Shown here: one piece after another, positions 46,967 to 57,198 of the stretch
Numbering within the stretch: the first letter of the stretch is position 1
How the letters are laid out: each line of letters opens with the position of its first letter
Assembly: GCF_020966775.1 (NCBI RefSeq)
Contig: NZ_JAJKFV010000033.1
Coordinates: 35,436 to 99,435 of the forward strand
Origin: Rhodopirellula halodulae
Lineage (GTDB): Bacteria > Planctomycetota > Planctomycetia > Pirellulales > Pirellulaceae
DNA: 64,000 bases
Direction of reading: 5' to 3'
Made by a program: the position numbers and the translations under genes
Notes under the pieces: generated by a model
Seen by the model: the letters and a program-made list of their open reading frames with translations, nothing else
Databases searched by the model: none
Told to the model about the DNA's origin: nothing

Positions 46967-47955
46967 TATTCGACTCCTTCCGCCAACGCGACGTCTTGTG
47001 GTGCCCGCCTCGGTTGCAATTGCAGGATCTCTTCCCCCAAATGCACGCTTTGGTAGATCGCCTGCAATCCAAGTGGTTCGATACGAACCTGGCGCAAGGG
47101 CAACGATCCCAGCCACCCCAAAACCGGTGCCAAGTCACCCGCTGTATTGATTCGCACTTTCCGTTGTTCCAACGAGACATCTGTGACGAATTCTCGCAAT
47201 TGACCAGGGATTTCGATCGACTGCATGTCTGGATCGGAACAGACCGCGGTCACACGGTGACGTTGGAACAGCTCATCCATCGTCAACTCATGAGCAAGAT
47301 GCCCTTTGCGAAGGAAGGCGACTCGATTGCAAGTTTGCTCGATTTCACTCAGCACGTGCGAAGAGAACATCACAGTTCGCCCCGCATCGCGTTCTTGCAT
47401 CACCAAGTCCAACACAGCGGCCCGGACCGTCGGATCCAAATTGGCGGTCGGCTCGTCCAAAATCAACAAAGGCGTTCGCGGCCCCAGCACGACCGCCAAG
47501 GCGAGCTTCTGACGCATGCCCGTCGACATGAATGCGACCCGTCGAGACAGATCCAACTCCAGTTGTTCCGCGACGGCAAACGATCGTTGCCGGTCCCCAA
47601 ATGGATGCATTTCCGCGAAAAAGTCGAGCAGGCCTCGTCCACGCATGTGTCGCGGCAACCGCGCGTCGCCTGGCAGATAGGACACCTGTCGTCGCACCGC
47701 CACCGGGTCCAAAACCGGATCCAGACCGGCGATGGTGCAACGTCCGTCGGACGGATGCAGATAACCCAACATGGTGCGGATCAAGGTCGTTTTTCCGGCA
47801 CCGTTGGGCCCTAACAAACCGAACACTTCGCCGCGTGCGACGCTTATCGTACAACCGGACAGCGCCGTGAAGTCGCCATAACGTTTGGTCAGCCCTTCAC
47901 AGCAAACGAGGGCATCCGGTGACGGGTCGCCGTCCTGTTCCTCCAACGTTCTCAA
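46966..47955 (-). CDS. ABC transporter ATP-binding protein
   Basis: About 329 residues. ATPase motifs: Walker A GPNGAGKTT, Q-loop near RQVSYLPGD, signature MSTGMRQKLALA (degenerate form of LSGGQ), Walker B LLILDEPTANLDP and switch histidine SSHVLS. The C-terminal 90 residues are specific to this exporter type. I take the TTG at 47955 as start; the frame is open to 48066 but lacks family similarity. Together with the overlapping permease it forms an ABC-2 export system. It diverges from argJ. Confidence 0.88.
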   Translation of the reverse strand: MRTLEEQDGDPSPDALVCCEGLTKRYGDFTALSGCTISVARGEVFGLLGPNGAGKTTLIRTMLGYLHPSDGRCTIAGLDPVLDPVAVRRQVSYLPGDARLPRHMRGRGLLDFFAEMHPFGDRQRSFAVAEQLELDLSRRVAFMSTGMRQKLALAVVLGPRTPLLILDEPTANLDPTVRAAVLDLVMQERDAGRTVMFSSHVLSEIEQTCNRVAFLRKGHLAHELTMDELFQRHRVTAVCSDPDMQSIEIPGQLREFVTDVSLEQRKVRINTAGDLAPVLGWLGSLPLRQVRIEPLGLQAIYQSVHLGEEILQLQPRRAPQDVALAEGVE

Positions 47956-48179
47956 ATTGCTTCTCTCAGACGACTTGTGGAATAGGTTCGAGGCGACGTA
48001 ACTTGATCGACCAACGACGGTCGCGAATTTTGGGGCTTTCACCCATTGGAACCACCGTCGCGACAACGCTCAAGCACACCCGGACGGCAGCGACGGATTC
48101 GCACCGAGCACGACTCATTGTTGCCATCTGTCAAACGAACGCGTCACCAACTTCCCTCCCGACAACGATCTCATCCACT

Positions 48180-49412
48180 ATGACGGACAACGCCTCGACG
48201 AAAACATCGGACCAGCCTCACGTTTTGCCACGCGGCATTCGCTTCGCTGGGGTGTCCTGCGGGATCAAGGCCAGCGGCAAACGCGATGTTTCGATGATCG
48301 TGACGGATCGTCCCGCCGTGATCGCGGGGGTCTACACGACGAACCAAATTGTCGCGGCACCAGTCGTCTTGACTCGATCGAAAACACCAACGGCTTCCGG
48401 TCGCGTTGTCTTGACCAACAGCGGCAATGCAAACGCATGCACGGGCGAAGAAGGCATGCAAAACGCCCAGGCAATGTGCCAACAGGCGGCCGACTTGGTC
48501 GGTTGCGATCCGTCCGACGTGATGGTGATGAGCACCGGCGTGATTGGACATCCATTGCCGATGGAAAAGGTGCAATCCGGAATCCAATCCGCGTTTGACA
48601 ACTTAAGTGACGACGAGGAAGCCTACTTGGCATCCGCCGACGCGATCTGCACCACGGACCAATTCCGCAAAACCGCCAGTTCCACCGTGACGATCGACGG
48701 TCACGACTATCAAATCACGGCCATGTGTAAGGGAGCCGGGATGATCGCTCCGAACATGGCAACCATGTTGGGCGTGATCACGACGGATGCACCCATCGGC
48801 CCCGATGCTGCACACGCCAGTTTGAAATCGATTGCGGATTCGACGTTCAATCGCGTCAGCGTCGACGGGCACACCAGTACCAATGACACGGTGATGCTGG
48901 TCGCGACCGGGTTGACCGATTCGGAAGGCGCGTCGGAGCTTTCCTCCGATGGTTTGGCGTTGTGGCAAGAAGCCGCCACCCAGGTTGCCTTGCGTTTGGC
49001 CAAGCTTTTGGTCGCCGACGGTGAGGGTGCCGCTCGTTTTTTTGAGGTTCGAGTCAGTGGCGCCGCGTCGGATTCGGATGCGTTACACATCGCCAAAACG
49101 GTAGCCGCCAGCCCTCTCGTCAAAACAGCGATCACAGGCGGTGATCCGAACTGGGGTCGCATCGTCTCAGCCGCTGGATACGCCGGGCCAAAGATCACTC
49201 CCGATCGAACGACGTTGGTGATCGACGGCGTCACCGTGTTCGAAAACGGGACCCCTCAAAAGATCGATGCGGCAAAGCTCAGCACCGCGATGAAAGCGAA
49301 CTCCGAGGTCCTGGCCGATCTGCGTGTCGGCGACGGCCCGGGCAAAGCATCGTTCTGGGCCAGCGATCTGACCGAAGCCTATGTCCGATTCAATTCGCTC
49401 TATACTACCTGA
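48180..49412 (+). CDS. argJ: Bifunctional ornithine acetyltransferase / N-acetylglutamate synthase
   Basis: A 410-residue protein of the arginine pathway that transfers the acetyl group between N-acetylornithine and glutamate. The autocatalytic cleavage motif is intact: PNMATMLG with the nucleophilic threonine T195. Also present are VLTNSGNANACTG, the STGVIGHPLPME block and the C-terminal ITGGDPNWGRIVSAAGYAG. The length and motif set fit ArgJ. The ATG at 48180 is preferred; the frame extends to 47919. Neighbouring genes are unrelated, so it is not in an arginine operon here. Confidence 0.95.
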   Translation: MTDNASTKTSDQPHVLPRGIRFAGVSCGIKASGKRDVSMIVTDRPAVIAGVYTTNQIVAAPVVLTRSKTPTASGRVVLTNSGNANACTGEEGMQNAQAMCQQAADLVGCDPSDVMVMSTGVIGHPLPMEKVQSGIQSAFDNLSDDEEAYLASADAICTTDQFRKTASSTVTIDGHDYQITAMCKGAGMIAPNMATMLGVITTDAPIGPDAAHASLKSIADSTFNRVSVDGHTSTNDTVMLVATGLTDSEGASELSSDGLALWQEAATQVALRLAKLLVADGEGAARFFEVRVSGAASDSDALHIAKTVAASPLVKTAITGGDPNWGRIVSAAGYAGPKITPDRTTLVIDGVTVFENGTPQKIDAAKLSTAMKANSEVLADLRVGDGPGKASFWASDLTEAYVRFNSLYTT

Positions 49413-49494
49413 TTGTTTTCCAATCTGGTCCAAGCAAACGAACAACCCGCGACGAGGTCAATCGCTGATCGCAACCGATCTTTCGTTGAACAGC

Positions 49495-50280
49495 TCAACC
49501 CTTGCGAATGTCGATCACGCGAGTGCCGGAGATGGAATCGTGCCAACCGGTCGTTTTGTCGCCGAAGAGGAACGACAATGGATCGAAGGGGATCATCCGA
49601 GCCAGATTGCGACCAATGATCTTTCCGAATCCCGCCTTGCCACCATCCGCGGCGATCACGCGTGTCCCGGTGATGAATTTCCCGAGTGTGGCACCGAAGA
49701 TGGCTTCCATCGCCACGTAGTAGAAGAGAAAGCTTCCGAATCCCAATCCGGACGACACCAGGTTCATCGTTGCCTCTTGTTGCTCAGTCATCTCCACGCC
49801 GTACATCGCGATCATCGCAATCCCAACAACGAGACCGATTCCAAAAGAGATCATTTGGACGAAAATTCCGTCCAGAAAGTAGTTCCCGAGACGTTTGTTC
49901 TGCGACGCATAATTCCCGGCTGCTCCACCCGCTGCGTCTGCCTCCGTCATCGATGAAGCGTATGGATTGTGCCCGCCGCCGGACGATGCAGCGGGAGCTG
50001 TTCCGGGACGTGGTGCCACGGCGACCGGTGCCAAATCTGTTTCGGTCAGTTCGTCGAACAATCCGGCGTCCGCACCGAGTGGACTGGCGGATGCGGGAGC
50101 CGCCGGCCGCGGAGTCGCGGTGGCTCCCGCGGCGACGGGGCGTTTGACCGGTGCTTGTCCGGTCGCCGATTTCGGCATGGGCACGCGGAGTTGCTTCCCG
50201 CAGGGACACTTGACCGTCTTTCCAGCCGCCGTGTCGGGAATCTGCAACAACTTCGAACAACCGGGGCACTTCAACTTCAT
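49495..50280 (-). CDS. RDD-family membrane protein with N-terminal zinc ribbon
   Basis: A 261-residue protein. The N-terminus holds a zinc ribbon (LKCPGCSKLLQIPDTAAGK, then KCPCGKQLRVP), a Pro/Ala-rich linker with NPYASS (a motif recurrent in Pirellulaceae small membrane proteins) and an RDD domain with three to four helices: RLGNYFLDGIFVQ, GLVVGIAMIAMYG and the RVIAADGGKAGFGKIIGRNLAR loop. RDD proteins are often transport-related or Na+/H+ antiport-like, but the function is not established. It resembles in plan the zinc-ribbon membrane protein at 4929-6746. Confidence 0.8.
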   Translation of the reverse strand: MKLKCPGCSKLLQIPDTAAGKTVKCPCGKQLRVPMPKSATGQAPVKRPVAAGATATPRPAAPASASPLGADAGLFDELTETDLAPVAVAPRPGTAPAASSGGGHNPYASSMTEADAAGGAAGNYASQNKRLGNYFLDGIFVQMISFGIGLVVGIAMIAMYGVEMTEQQEATMNLVSSGLGFGSFLFYYVAMEAIFGATLGKFITGTRVIAADGGKAGFGKIIGRNLARMIPFDPLSFLFGDKTTGWHDSISGTRVIDIRKG

Positions 50281-50654
50281 CGGAGACCTTTCCCATACGA
50301 TCGGCCGCGGTGAACCACCGCGAAAACCAGCTAATCAGCAAGCGTCGCGTCTGCTCATCAGACGCCGGGAACACGATGATACTCCATCGCCGGGCGTTCG
50401 GGTTTCCGTACCTGGCAATCGAGCCCAGATACACCAATCCTTCATGCAAACACGCGGAAATATCCCTGCAACAGTCGCCCGCCGCGTTGCGTGGGGCACC
50501 GGGGAACGGGGGCGGAGAGTCTCTCGGTTTGGGGAAGGGGTGGCAGGCTGCACTACGGGACACGGTGCTACACATACAGCGAGCTTGTGCGGGTGGATCG
50601 CCGACCGTCGAGACGGAGGTGATCGGTTGCAGCGCGGCATGCCGCAGGCGTACG
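50281..50654. other. Intergenic region without a supported gene
   Basis: About 370 bases between two minus-strand genes, upstream of the RDD gene. Several overlapping frames are open but none has a recognisable domain. Expected to contain the RDD gene promoter. Confidence 0.5.
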
Positions 50655-50687
50655 AAAAACGCTCGGCTCCCGAGGGAAAACCGAGCG
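50655..50687 (-). terminator. Rho-independent terminator after the acidic secreted protein gene
   Basis: On the minus strand, CGCTCGG (50687-50681) pairs with CCGAGCG (50666-50660) and is followed by five T (50659-50655). It lies about 45 bases past the stop at 50732. Confidence 0.85.
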
Positions 50688-50731
50688 TGGTTGGGTCAAA
50701 ATTTGGTGAGCCGCTATCGCGGCGTGGCAAA

Positions 50732-51769
50732 TTATTCGATTGAGCCGGCTGCATCAGCGGCGGCCTTTGCAGCAGCGTTGGAGCTGTCTTCGACCGCAGC
50801 GTCCAATCCAGCGTTCACGTTGGTCGTCGCGTTGTCGCCGTTGATGTTGGAATCCAACTCCGTGTCCGCATTGGCATTTGTACGAGTACGAGTACTGTTC
50901 TCGTCCGGCGTCAAACCGGCATCCAGGTTCGTATCGGCGTTAGCGTCCGCTTGCACGCCAGCCACATCGTTCTCCAAATCCGCATCGACGTTGTTCTGCG
51001 TTTGAACGTCGGCGCTGGCTTCGTCCGACTCGCTCAGCGTCTCACGCATTTGTTCTTCGCGATTTTCCAAGTCATCCGAGTTCGTGGAATCGTTGTCTTG
51101 GTTGCCGTAAGCAGCCTCATAGCGTTCGTCTTGCATCTCGTTATTGGCCTGGCCTTCAGCAGACTTCCAATCGCTTTGCTCAGTGCCGCTTTGCTCAGTG
51201 CCGTTTTGCTCGGCGCCGTTTTGCTGCATGTCATTCGACGTGCTGTTATCGAAATACACACGTTGTCCAGCAACACAAATGAATTCGCGTCCATTGCTGT
51301 CGTGACGCAGTGTGTAAACGGCGTTTGCATGATTGCCAACGTGAGCACCGTAATGCGTTTGCATCGGCACCGCGTGGTAGCTGACTTGTCCGTGATGTCC
51401 CGAGTGGTTCACGTGTTGTGAGTTGCCGTCGTACTGGTAGTCAGTCGGAGTGACCGTTTGCAAATCGCTGTAGACTCGATTGCCGATCGTGGATTGCCCA
51501 TAAGTCGTACCGGGAGCGGCATAGTACTCGCCGTCGTTCAGTTGCCCCGTTGGACCGTGCGATTGAGGGCTCGAACTAGCCGCGGCATCGTCCACCCGAT
51601 TGCGGAGACTTCCGACGGTGTTGCGAGCCGCGTTCTGCACTTGGCCGGCGGTTCCGCGAACTGCGTTGCCGACTTGCGAAGCCGTGTTGTTCAAAACGCC
51701 TTGAGCACTGGCAATTGAGCCGGAGGCGACAAAGCTGAGAATGGCAGCGGAGCTGAGCAACTTCTTCAT
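50732..51769 (-). CDS. Secreted acidic, Asn/Asp/Gln-rich protein
   Basis: A 345-residue protein with a signal peptide (KKLLSSAAILSFVASGSIASAQ) and an exported body of low complexity. After a short Ala/Gln/Asn-rich amphipathic stretch and a His/Tyr-rich middle (SQHVNHSGHHGQVSYH), there is a tandem NGAEQNGTEQSGTEQS segment and a long Asp/Asn/Glu-rich tail ending AAAKAAADAAGSIE. No catalytic motif. The composition recalls surface or matrix proteins that bind metal or polymers. A clear terminator follows. Confidence 0.7.
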   Translation of the reverse strand: MKKLLSSAAILSFVASGSIASAQGVLNNTASQVGNAVRGTAGQVQNAARNTVGSLRNRVDDAAASSSPQSHGPTGQLNDGEYYAAPGTTYGQSTIGNRVYSDLQTVTPTDYQYDGNSQHVNHSGHHGQVSYHAVPMQTHYGAHVGNHANAVYTLRHDSNGREFICVAGQRVYFDNSTSNDMQQNGAEQNGTEQSGTEQSDWKSAEGQANNEMQDERYEAAYGNQDNDSTNSDDLENREEQMRETLSESDEASADVQTQNNVDADLENDVAGVQADANADTNLDAGLTPDENSTRTRTNANADTELDSNINGDNATTNVNAGLDAAVEDSSNAAAKAAADAAGSIE

Positions 51770-51996
51770 GTTGAATTCCTTGTTGTGGGGATGGGGCGAA
51801 AGAGCGTGATGAGGAGGTTCGGCTGACGATTATCAACCGTTGCTCTTCCATGCCCGGGGGACTCTTGTTGAGCCCCATGCAATTGCAAGCTGCATACCCA
51901 AACGAGGATCTCGATCCAAATTTCCGTCGCCCGAACGCGAGACTGAGCGAATCAACTCAGCGGCCTCACAGTGACTCGTTGCTAGTCGCTAGGACG

Positions 51997-52563
51997 CTAA
52001 ATTCCCTCCCCCAACAGCCGTGCGCCGATCGCTGAAAGCAGCAACGCCCCCGGAACGATGGCGATTGCTGTCCACGTGATGTAGCGCCGATAGGAGACCC
52101 CGCCCGCCGCAGCCACGCCAGCGCACAGGTGAGCCCCAACTCCCGGTATTTGCCGTCCAAAGAACAGAAACCAAGGACTGCCAGCCGGCCATCGCGATAT
52201 CCAACGCGGCATTTTCTTGCGAGCTTCTTCTTCGCTGTTGACTCCGGTCCACAAACGGATCGTGGTGAACTCCAGGATCGACCCCAACAGCCAACCCAAC
52301 CAACCCAAGAACACCGCCACCGGATAAGAATACAAAGCGCCGTTGGCGATCACGATCACATCCGATGGCACCGGCGCGGCGGCGATCAACGCGTGCAATG
52401 GAACCGTGACAACGGGAGCCACCCAGCCCAATCGCTGATGCATTTGGCGAAGATCATCGCCACCGAATTGAAACGCGGCCCAGCATCCCAACAACAACGC
52501 CAGCGGCAACACAATCCGAAGACTGCGTTTCCAAAGAGGCGGATTGGGCGTTGGTTCATCCAC
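51997..52563 (-). CDS. VTT/DedA-like membrane protein
   Basis: A 188-residue protein with about five hydrophobic segments. The region VPSDVIVIANGALYSYPVAVFLGWLGWLLGS and the following GRQIPGVGAHLCAGVAA match the SNARE-associated (VTT) family, to which DedA and TVP38 proteins belong and which are thought to act as lipid scramblases or in envelope homeostasis. The start ATG at 52563 lies seven bases after hrpA, so it may be co-transcribed with the helicase. Confidence 0.8.
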   Translation of the reverse strand: MDEPTPNPPLWKRSLRIVLPLALLLGCWAAFQFGGDDLRQMHQRLGWVAPVVTVPLHALIAAAPVPSDVIVIANGALYSYPVAVFLGWLGWLLGSILEFTTIRLWTGVNSEEEARKKMPRWISRWPAGSPWFLFFGRQIPGVGAHLCAGVAAAGGVSYRRYITWTAIAIVPGALLLSAIGARLLGEGI

Positions 52564-52570
52564 AGCAATT

Positions 52571-55500
52571 CTATGTTGCCAGAAGCTTCTCGCAGCGTTT
52601 CTCAGACACCTTCACGGCGGTGCCCAGTGGCTGTGCAAATTGGCTGACTCGTAGTTCCTCGATCAACCACCGGAACTCGCTCCAGCGTTGTGATTTCGGA
52701 TCGCGACGATCCTCAGGCAATCCGGCCAGCCACCGTTGCCACAGCGTGCCGATCATTTGCCGCGACTCAGCGTCTCGAGACGCGGAACTGCTCGCTTTTT
52801 CCAACCGATATGCGATGGCTTTCATGTAACGTGGGTAGTGTTGAAGGTGTTGCCACGGCACCCACGCGACGAAGTCCTCCGCCACCAACCATTCCATTTG
52901 GTTCATCACTTCACCGCGGACATCGTCCAATTTGGAAGAGGTCACCTCTTCCCACTGGCATCGCATCGCGTGGTACGACTCGGTCAGCTTGGTCAACCAT
53001 CCGGCGATGTCTTGGGTCGCTTCGCCGATTCGCTGAGGAGCCATTTTCACTTGCTCCTCAAACTCCGACCGTTTTCGCACCAACGGCACCCGGCGTCCTG
53101 GCTGACTTTCGACCAGCGCGACGCGAATGATCAGATCCGCCAGCGCGGATTCCATGATGGACGAAGGCAGAACCGGTGCCAGTTTGATTTTGGCCTCCGC
53201 CAAGGCAGGCAGGTGCCGGACTTGGGACCGCAAGTCTTTCTTGCACGCCATCGCGTACAGCCGCATCAGTCCCAACTGCGTTGAACTTTCGGCGGAAGCT
53301 TCTTCTGAGAACAATTTGGTCGATACAAAGTCGCCTTGGTCGACCAAACCGGGATACTGAGCGACCTGAACTCCGCCACGTTTGCGGATGACCTCGCGAG
53401 GCAGCACGTCAACGTCAAACGTCGTCATCTTTTCGCGTGACCAGTCTTCTTCGGGACCGTCCGCCGCCGCGGCAACGTCCGCGTCGTCGACGACTCGAGA
53501 TCCGAGCCTCGCCTTGACCTGATCGACCCCTCGCGTGCTTTCGATCACCTTGCCCGAGTCGTCGACCACGTTGACCAAGAATTCCAGGTGCGGCTCCAAC
53601 TTCTCAGCCTGGAAATCCGACGCCACCACCCGAACTTCCGCGTGACGCGTCAACGCTTCGCACAACGTCGGCAGGAACGGGACCTTCCCGCGTTGCTCGG
53701 AGATTTCCGCAACAACTTTGGCCGCGACATCAGCAGCCGGAACCAAGTTGCGTCGCAAACGTTTGGGCAACGATTTGATCATCGCGATGACCTTTGGCTC
53801 CAACAATCCTGGCACCAACCATCCCAGCGCATCGTCGCTGACTTGAGGGAGTGCGGCCTCGTGGATCGTCAGATGAACCCCGTCGTCTTCGGCCCCGGGT
53901 CGAAAGTGATACTGCAGAGGCAATCGGGAAGATCCGGCGGCCAATTCGTCCGGGTAGGCATCCGCGGCGATGGCAACCGACGCCACCGACAGGATGTCTT
54001 CCGGACGAAGGTAAGGCGTTTTGTCGAGATCAACCTGTTCCGTCGACTCGACGAGCGGAGGTTCCGCCAACCACGCGGACAGTCCAACGTCGTCTTTCAA
54101 CTTGGCCGCCCAATCCGGCGTGGCATGTTGGCGATCAAACTTTTCCAAACGAGGCCGGTCACAAACGTCTTCGGGCAAACGCGACGCGTAGAACGACAAC
54201 AAAGAATAGTCGTCCACGACCAAGTCACGTCGCCGCGTCTTCGCGGCCAGCTTTTCGATGGATTCGATCAAGCGTCGGTTGTGGCGGATCGACTTTGCCG
54301 TGGTCGGCAACTCGTTCTCCACCAATCCATGACGGATCAACAGGTCACGCGCCGTCGCGGGATCGATCGGTGCAAGCGGAACTCGCCGACGCACCACCAC
54401 CGGCAATCCAAACAGCGACTGCCGCTGGTAGCAAAACGCTCCGCCACTTTTACGACTCCAATGTGGATCGCTGTAGGACGACTTCAGCAAATGCCCGCCC
54501 ACCGATTCGATCCAACCGGGTTGAATCTTCGCGCAGGTGCGAGCGTACTGCTTGGCGGTCTCAACCAACTCCGCCGCGACAATCCACTTCGGCTTCGATT
54601 CGAAGATGCCGCTTCCCGGCCACAAGTACAGCTTCAATCCGCCCGCGCCGGTGTACTCGTTCTTATCGCCCGCCATCGCAATCCCGGACAACAACCCCGT
54701 CATCAAGGCTTGATGTACCAAGACATAGCGATCCGCATCGACGATGGGCTGTTCGTTGGCTTGCTTCGCAGGATCCAGTGGCGCGTAACGAATTTTGCCG
54801 ACGGAACGACCGCGTCCGGTCGAATTTGCCCCCGCCTTCGGATCCGTCGCTTGGCCACGGTCGTCGCTCGACTTTGGCTTCCTTCGTCGCCGACGTTTGC
54901 CTTCGCCAATCGACGACGCCATTTCCTTCAACTGTCGATATACGTCAGCCCATTCGCGCATCCGAGCGGGCGACAAAAAGTTCTTACGTAGAATTCGCGT
55001 CAACTTGCCGCGACTGTGTTCGCTTCGCATGGCGTCATAAAAGCGCCACAGTCGAAGCAACGAAAGGAAATCGCTTTCCGGATCCTTGAATGCGGCGTGA
55101 GCTTCATCCGCCGCCGCCTTCTTTTCCGGTGGACGGTCTCTCGGATCAGGGTTCTCCATCGCGGCCGCAATCGGCAAGACTTCTGGCAACACCCCCAAAT
55201 CTTTCGCTGCAATCAGAATGCGACCGACGCGAGGATCCACGGGCAATCGTCCGAGTTGCCAACCAACGTCGTTCAGTTCCTGTTCTTCATCGAGAGCCCC
55301 CAATTCCTGCAGCGTCCGCATCCCTTCGCGAATGGCTTCCGGACGCGGCGGGTCGATCATCGGGAACTGGTCCAAGCGTCCCAAGCGGAGCGTTTTGCTT
55401 TGCAAGACGACGCTGGCCAAGTTGGTTCGCCGGATTTCTGGTGTTGTAAACGCGTCGCGTGACTCAAAATCTTCGACGCTGTAAAGACGCACGCAGATCC

Positions 55501-56737
55501 CCGGGCCCACCCGTCCGCAACGCCCCGATCGCTGGTTCGCACTGGCGCGACTGATCGGTTCCACCGGCAAACGCTGCACCTTGGTCCGCGCGCTGTACCG
55601 GCTGATCCGAGCCGTTCCGGAATCGATGACGTAGCGGATTCCTGGCACCGTGAGCGAGGATTCCGCAACGTTCGTCGCGAAGATGATCCGGCGCTTGTTG
55701 CCACTGGGATGAAAGATCGCTTGTTGCTGCGACTGCGGCAGTCGAGCGTACAAGGGCAACAGTTCCACTCGGTTGGTCAGCCCCATCCGCTTGTAGTGCC
55801 CAGCCACACGATGACTGACTTCGCGAATGTCACGTTCCGTCGGCAGAAAGACCAACGTGTCGCCACTGCCGTCGCGAGACAGAGCATCCAGCCCTCCGAT
55901 CACGTGCCGCGACAAATCGTAATGCCGTCCATCCACCTCGGCGTCTTCTCCGGCGACATCTTCCCAAGGCAGATATCGCAGCTCGACCGGGTAACCGCGC
56001 CCTTCGACTTGCAAGATCGGCGCGGGCACGATCGCGTCGTCGGAATCCACGTTCTGGCTGGGGTCCAACGTTCCAAAGTGTTCCGCGAAGCGTTCCGCGT
56101 CGATCGTTGCCGAGGTGATGATGACTTTCAACTCCGGCCGACGATTGATCAATTGACGCAAATAGCCCAACAAGAAATCAATGTTGAGCGATCGTTCGTG
56201 GGCTTCGTCAATGATGATCGCGCTGTAGGCACGCAAGTCTCGGTCACTGCGGGTTTCCGCCAGCAGAATCCCGTCGGTCATTAGCTTGATTTTGGTGCGA
56301 TCGCTGGTTTGATCACCAAAGCGAACTTGGTAACCGACGGCATCGCCCAACCGCGTTTGAGTCTCCTCCGCCAAACGAGTCGCGATGCTGCGTGCCGCCA
56401 AACGTCGGGGCTGGGTGTGTCCAATCATGCCCTGTTCGCCCAATCCGGCGTCGAGCAACATCTTGGGCAGTTGCGTGCTTTTCCCGCTGCCCGTTTCGCC
56501 GCAAATCACCAACACCTGATGCTCAGCGAGCAGATCCAGGATCGAATCGCGATGCGCCGTGATCGGCAACTCCGCCGGGTACTCGATCTTGATCGGAGTA
56601 TCGGGCTCAGTCGAAGCCCTGGATTTGTCCGGGGCACCGGATCGCGACGCGGCGTCCAAATCAACGGGCGGCAGCTCAACGTCGGGCGAAAGCGATGGGC
56701 TGTGAGGTTTCTGCAGTGGGTTGGATTTTTGATTCAC
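52571..56737 (-). CDS. hrpA: ATP-dependent RNA helicase HrpA-type (DEAH box)
   Basis: A 1388-residue DEAH-box helicase. Walker A GETGSGKST lies at residues 80-88, followed by TQPRRLAARSIATRLAEE (motif Ia), IIIDEAHERS (motif II), ITSATIDAERF (motif III) and the downstream motifs DTLVFLPTERDI, FATNVAESSLTVPG and QRSGRCGRVGPG. The length and the C-terminal part (VDDYSLLSFYASRLPEDV and later DUF3418-type sequence) match HrpA of about 1300 residues, which acts on mRNA and stalled ribosomes. The start overlaps the stop of the PH-domain gene by ATGA. Confidence 0.93.
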   Translation of the reverse strand: MNQKSNPLQKPHSPSLSPDVELPPVDLDAASRSGAPDKSRASTEPDTPIKIEYPAELPITAHRDSILDLLAEHQVLVICGETGSGKSTQLPKMLLDAGLGEQGMIGHTQPRRLAARSIATRLAEETQTRLGDAVGYQVRFGDQTSDRTKIKLMTDGILLAETRSDRDLRAYSAIIIDEAHERSLNIDFLLGYLRQLINRRPELKVIITSATIDAERFAEHFGTLDPSQNVDSDDAIVPAPILQVEGRGYPVELRYLPWEDVAGEDAEVDGRHYDLSRHVIGGLDALSRDGSGDTLVFLPTERDIREVSHRVAGHYKRMGLTNRVELLPLYARLPQSQQQAIFHPSGNKRRIIFATNVAESSLTVPGIRYVIDSGTARISRYSARTKVQRLPVEPISRASANQRSGRCGRVGPGICVRLYSVEDFESRDAFTTPEIRRTNLASVVLQSKTLRLGRLDQFPMIDPPRPEAIREGMRTLQELGALDEEQELNDVGWQLGRLPVDPRVGRILIAAKDLGVLPEVLPIAAAMENPDPRDRPPEKKAAADEAHAAFKDPESDFLSLLRLWRFYDAMRSEHSRGKLTRILRKNFLSPARMREWADVYRQLKEMASSIGEGKRRRRRKPKSSDDRGQATDPKAGANSTGRGRSVGKIRYAPLDPAKQANEQPIVDADRYVLVHQALMTGLLSGIAMAGDKNEYTGAGGLKLYLWPGSGIFESKPKWIVAAELVETAKQYARTCAKIQPGWIESVGGHLLKSSYSDPHWSRKSGGAFCYQRQSLFGLPVVVRRRVPLAPIDPATARDLLIRHGLVENELPTTAKSIRHNRRLIESIEKLAAKTRRRDLVVDDYSLLSFYASRLPEDVCDRPRLEKFDRQHATPDWAAKLKDDVGLSAWLAEPPLVESTEQVDLDKTPYLRPEDILSVASVAIAADAYPDELAAGSSRLPLQYHFRPGAEDDGVHLTIHEAALPQVSDDALGWLVPGLLEPKVIAMIKSLPKRLRRNLVPAADVAAKVVAEISEQRGKVPFLPTLCEALTRHAEVRVVASDFQAEKLEPHLEFLVNVVDDSGKVIESTRGVDQVKARLGSRVVDDADVAAAADGPEEDWSREKMTTFDVDVLPREVIRKRGGVQVAQYPGLVDQGDFVSTKLFSEEASAESSTQLGLMRLYAMACKKDLRSQVRHLPALAEAKIKLAPVLPSSIMESALADLIIRVALVESQPGRRVPLVRKRSEFEEQVKMAPQRIGEATQDIAGWLTKLTESYHAMRCQWEEVTSSKLDDVRGEVMNQMEWLVAEDFVAWVPWQHLQHYPRYMKAIAYRLEKASSSASRDAESRQMIGTLWQRWLAGLPEDRRDPKSQRWSEFRWLIEELRVSQFAQPLGTAVKVSEKRCEKLLAT

Positions 56738-57198
56738 GTCGTTTCGGTGGTTGCTTGTTCCGTCAAGTCGGTTTCCTTCGTCGCAGCGACACGCCTCATC
56801 AGCTCTTCGATGAAACGTTCCCGGTCATCGGGCGAGACAATGAATTCACGTTTCGAGGTTCGCACAATGACCCGCCGGAGCGACAAAGCGGGACCGCTGA
56901 CCAGAGTGGACGAAGGCACTGCTTCAGTGATGTCCGCGTAGTCGACTTGGTAGCAAAGCAGCCCACACCGAATCGATAGAGTGTCCTGGAGCAGCGTGTA
57001 ACGGCACGGAATGGTGAAAACCGCCGTCACCGCGGCAATCGCGGCCGCCATCAAAACCATGGTGCCGGCCTCATCAGCCCGGCCCTCATTCAACAGGTAC
57101 GCAGCAATTCCAACGGCCAAAAAGATCGGTGCGAGCAGCACAAAAACCAGCCACCGATCAACGGCGGACGGGAAAACGATGGGGGACGCATTTTTCAT
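56734..57198 (-). CDS. Bacterial PH-domain membrane protein
   Basis: A 154-residue protein with two N-terminal helices (about residues 17-37 and 45-62) followed by a bacterial PH-like domain (YTLLQDTLSIRCGLLCYQVDYADITEAVPS and RVIVRTSKREFIVSPDDRERFIEEL). Similar small proteins with the bPH_4-type arrangement are widespread and of unclear role. Its stop overlaps the hrpA start by ATGA, so it heads a co-translated pair with the helicase. Confidence 0.7.
   Translation of the reverse strand: MKNASPIVFPSAVDRWLVFVLLAPIFLAVGIAAYLLNEGRADEAGTMVLMAAAIAAVTAVFTIPCRYTLLQDTLSIRCGLLCYQVDYADITEAVPSSTLVSGPALSLRRVIVRTSKREFIVSPDDRERFIEELMRRVAATKETDLTEQATTETT

Noticed and set aside
53588..55089. Two long plus-strand frames (467 and 412 residues)
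   Set aside because: Both antisense to hrpA and overlapping each other; Arg-rich composition and no domain.
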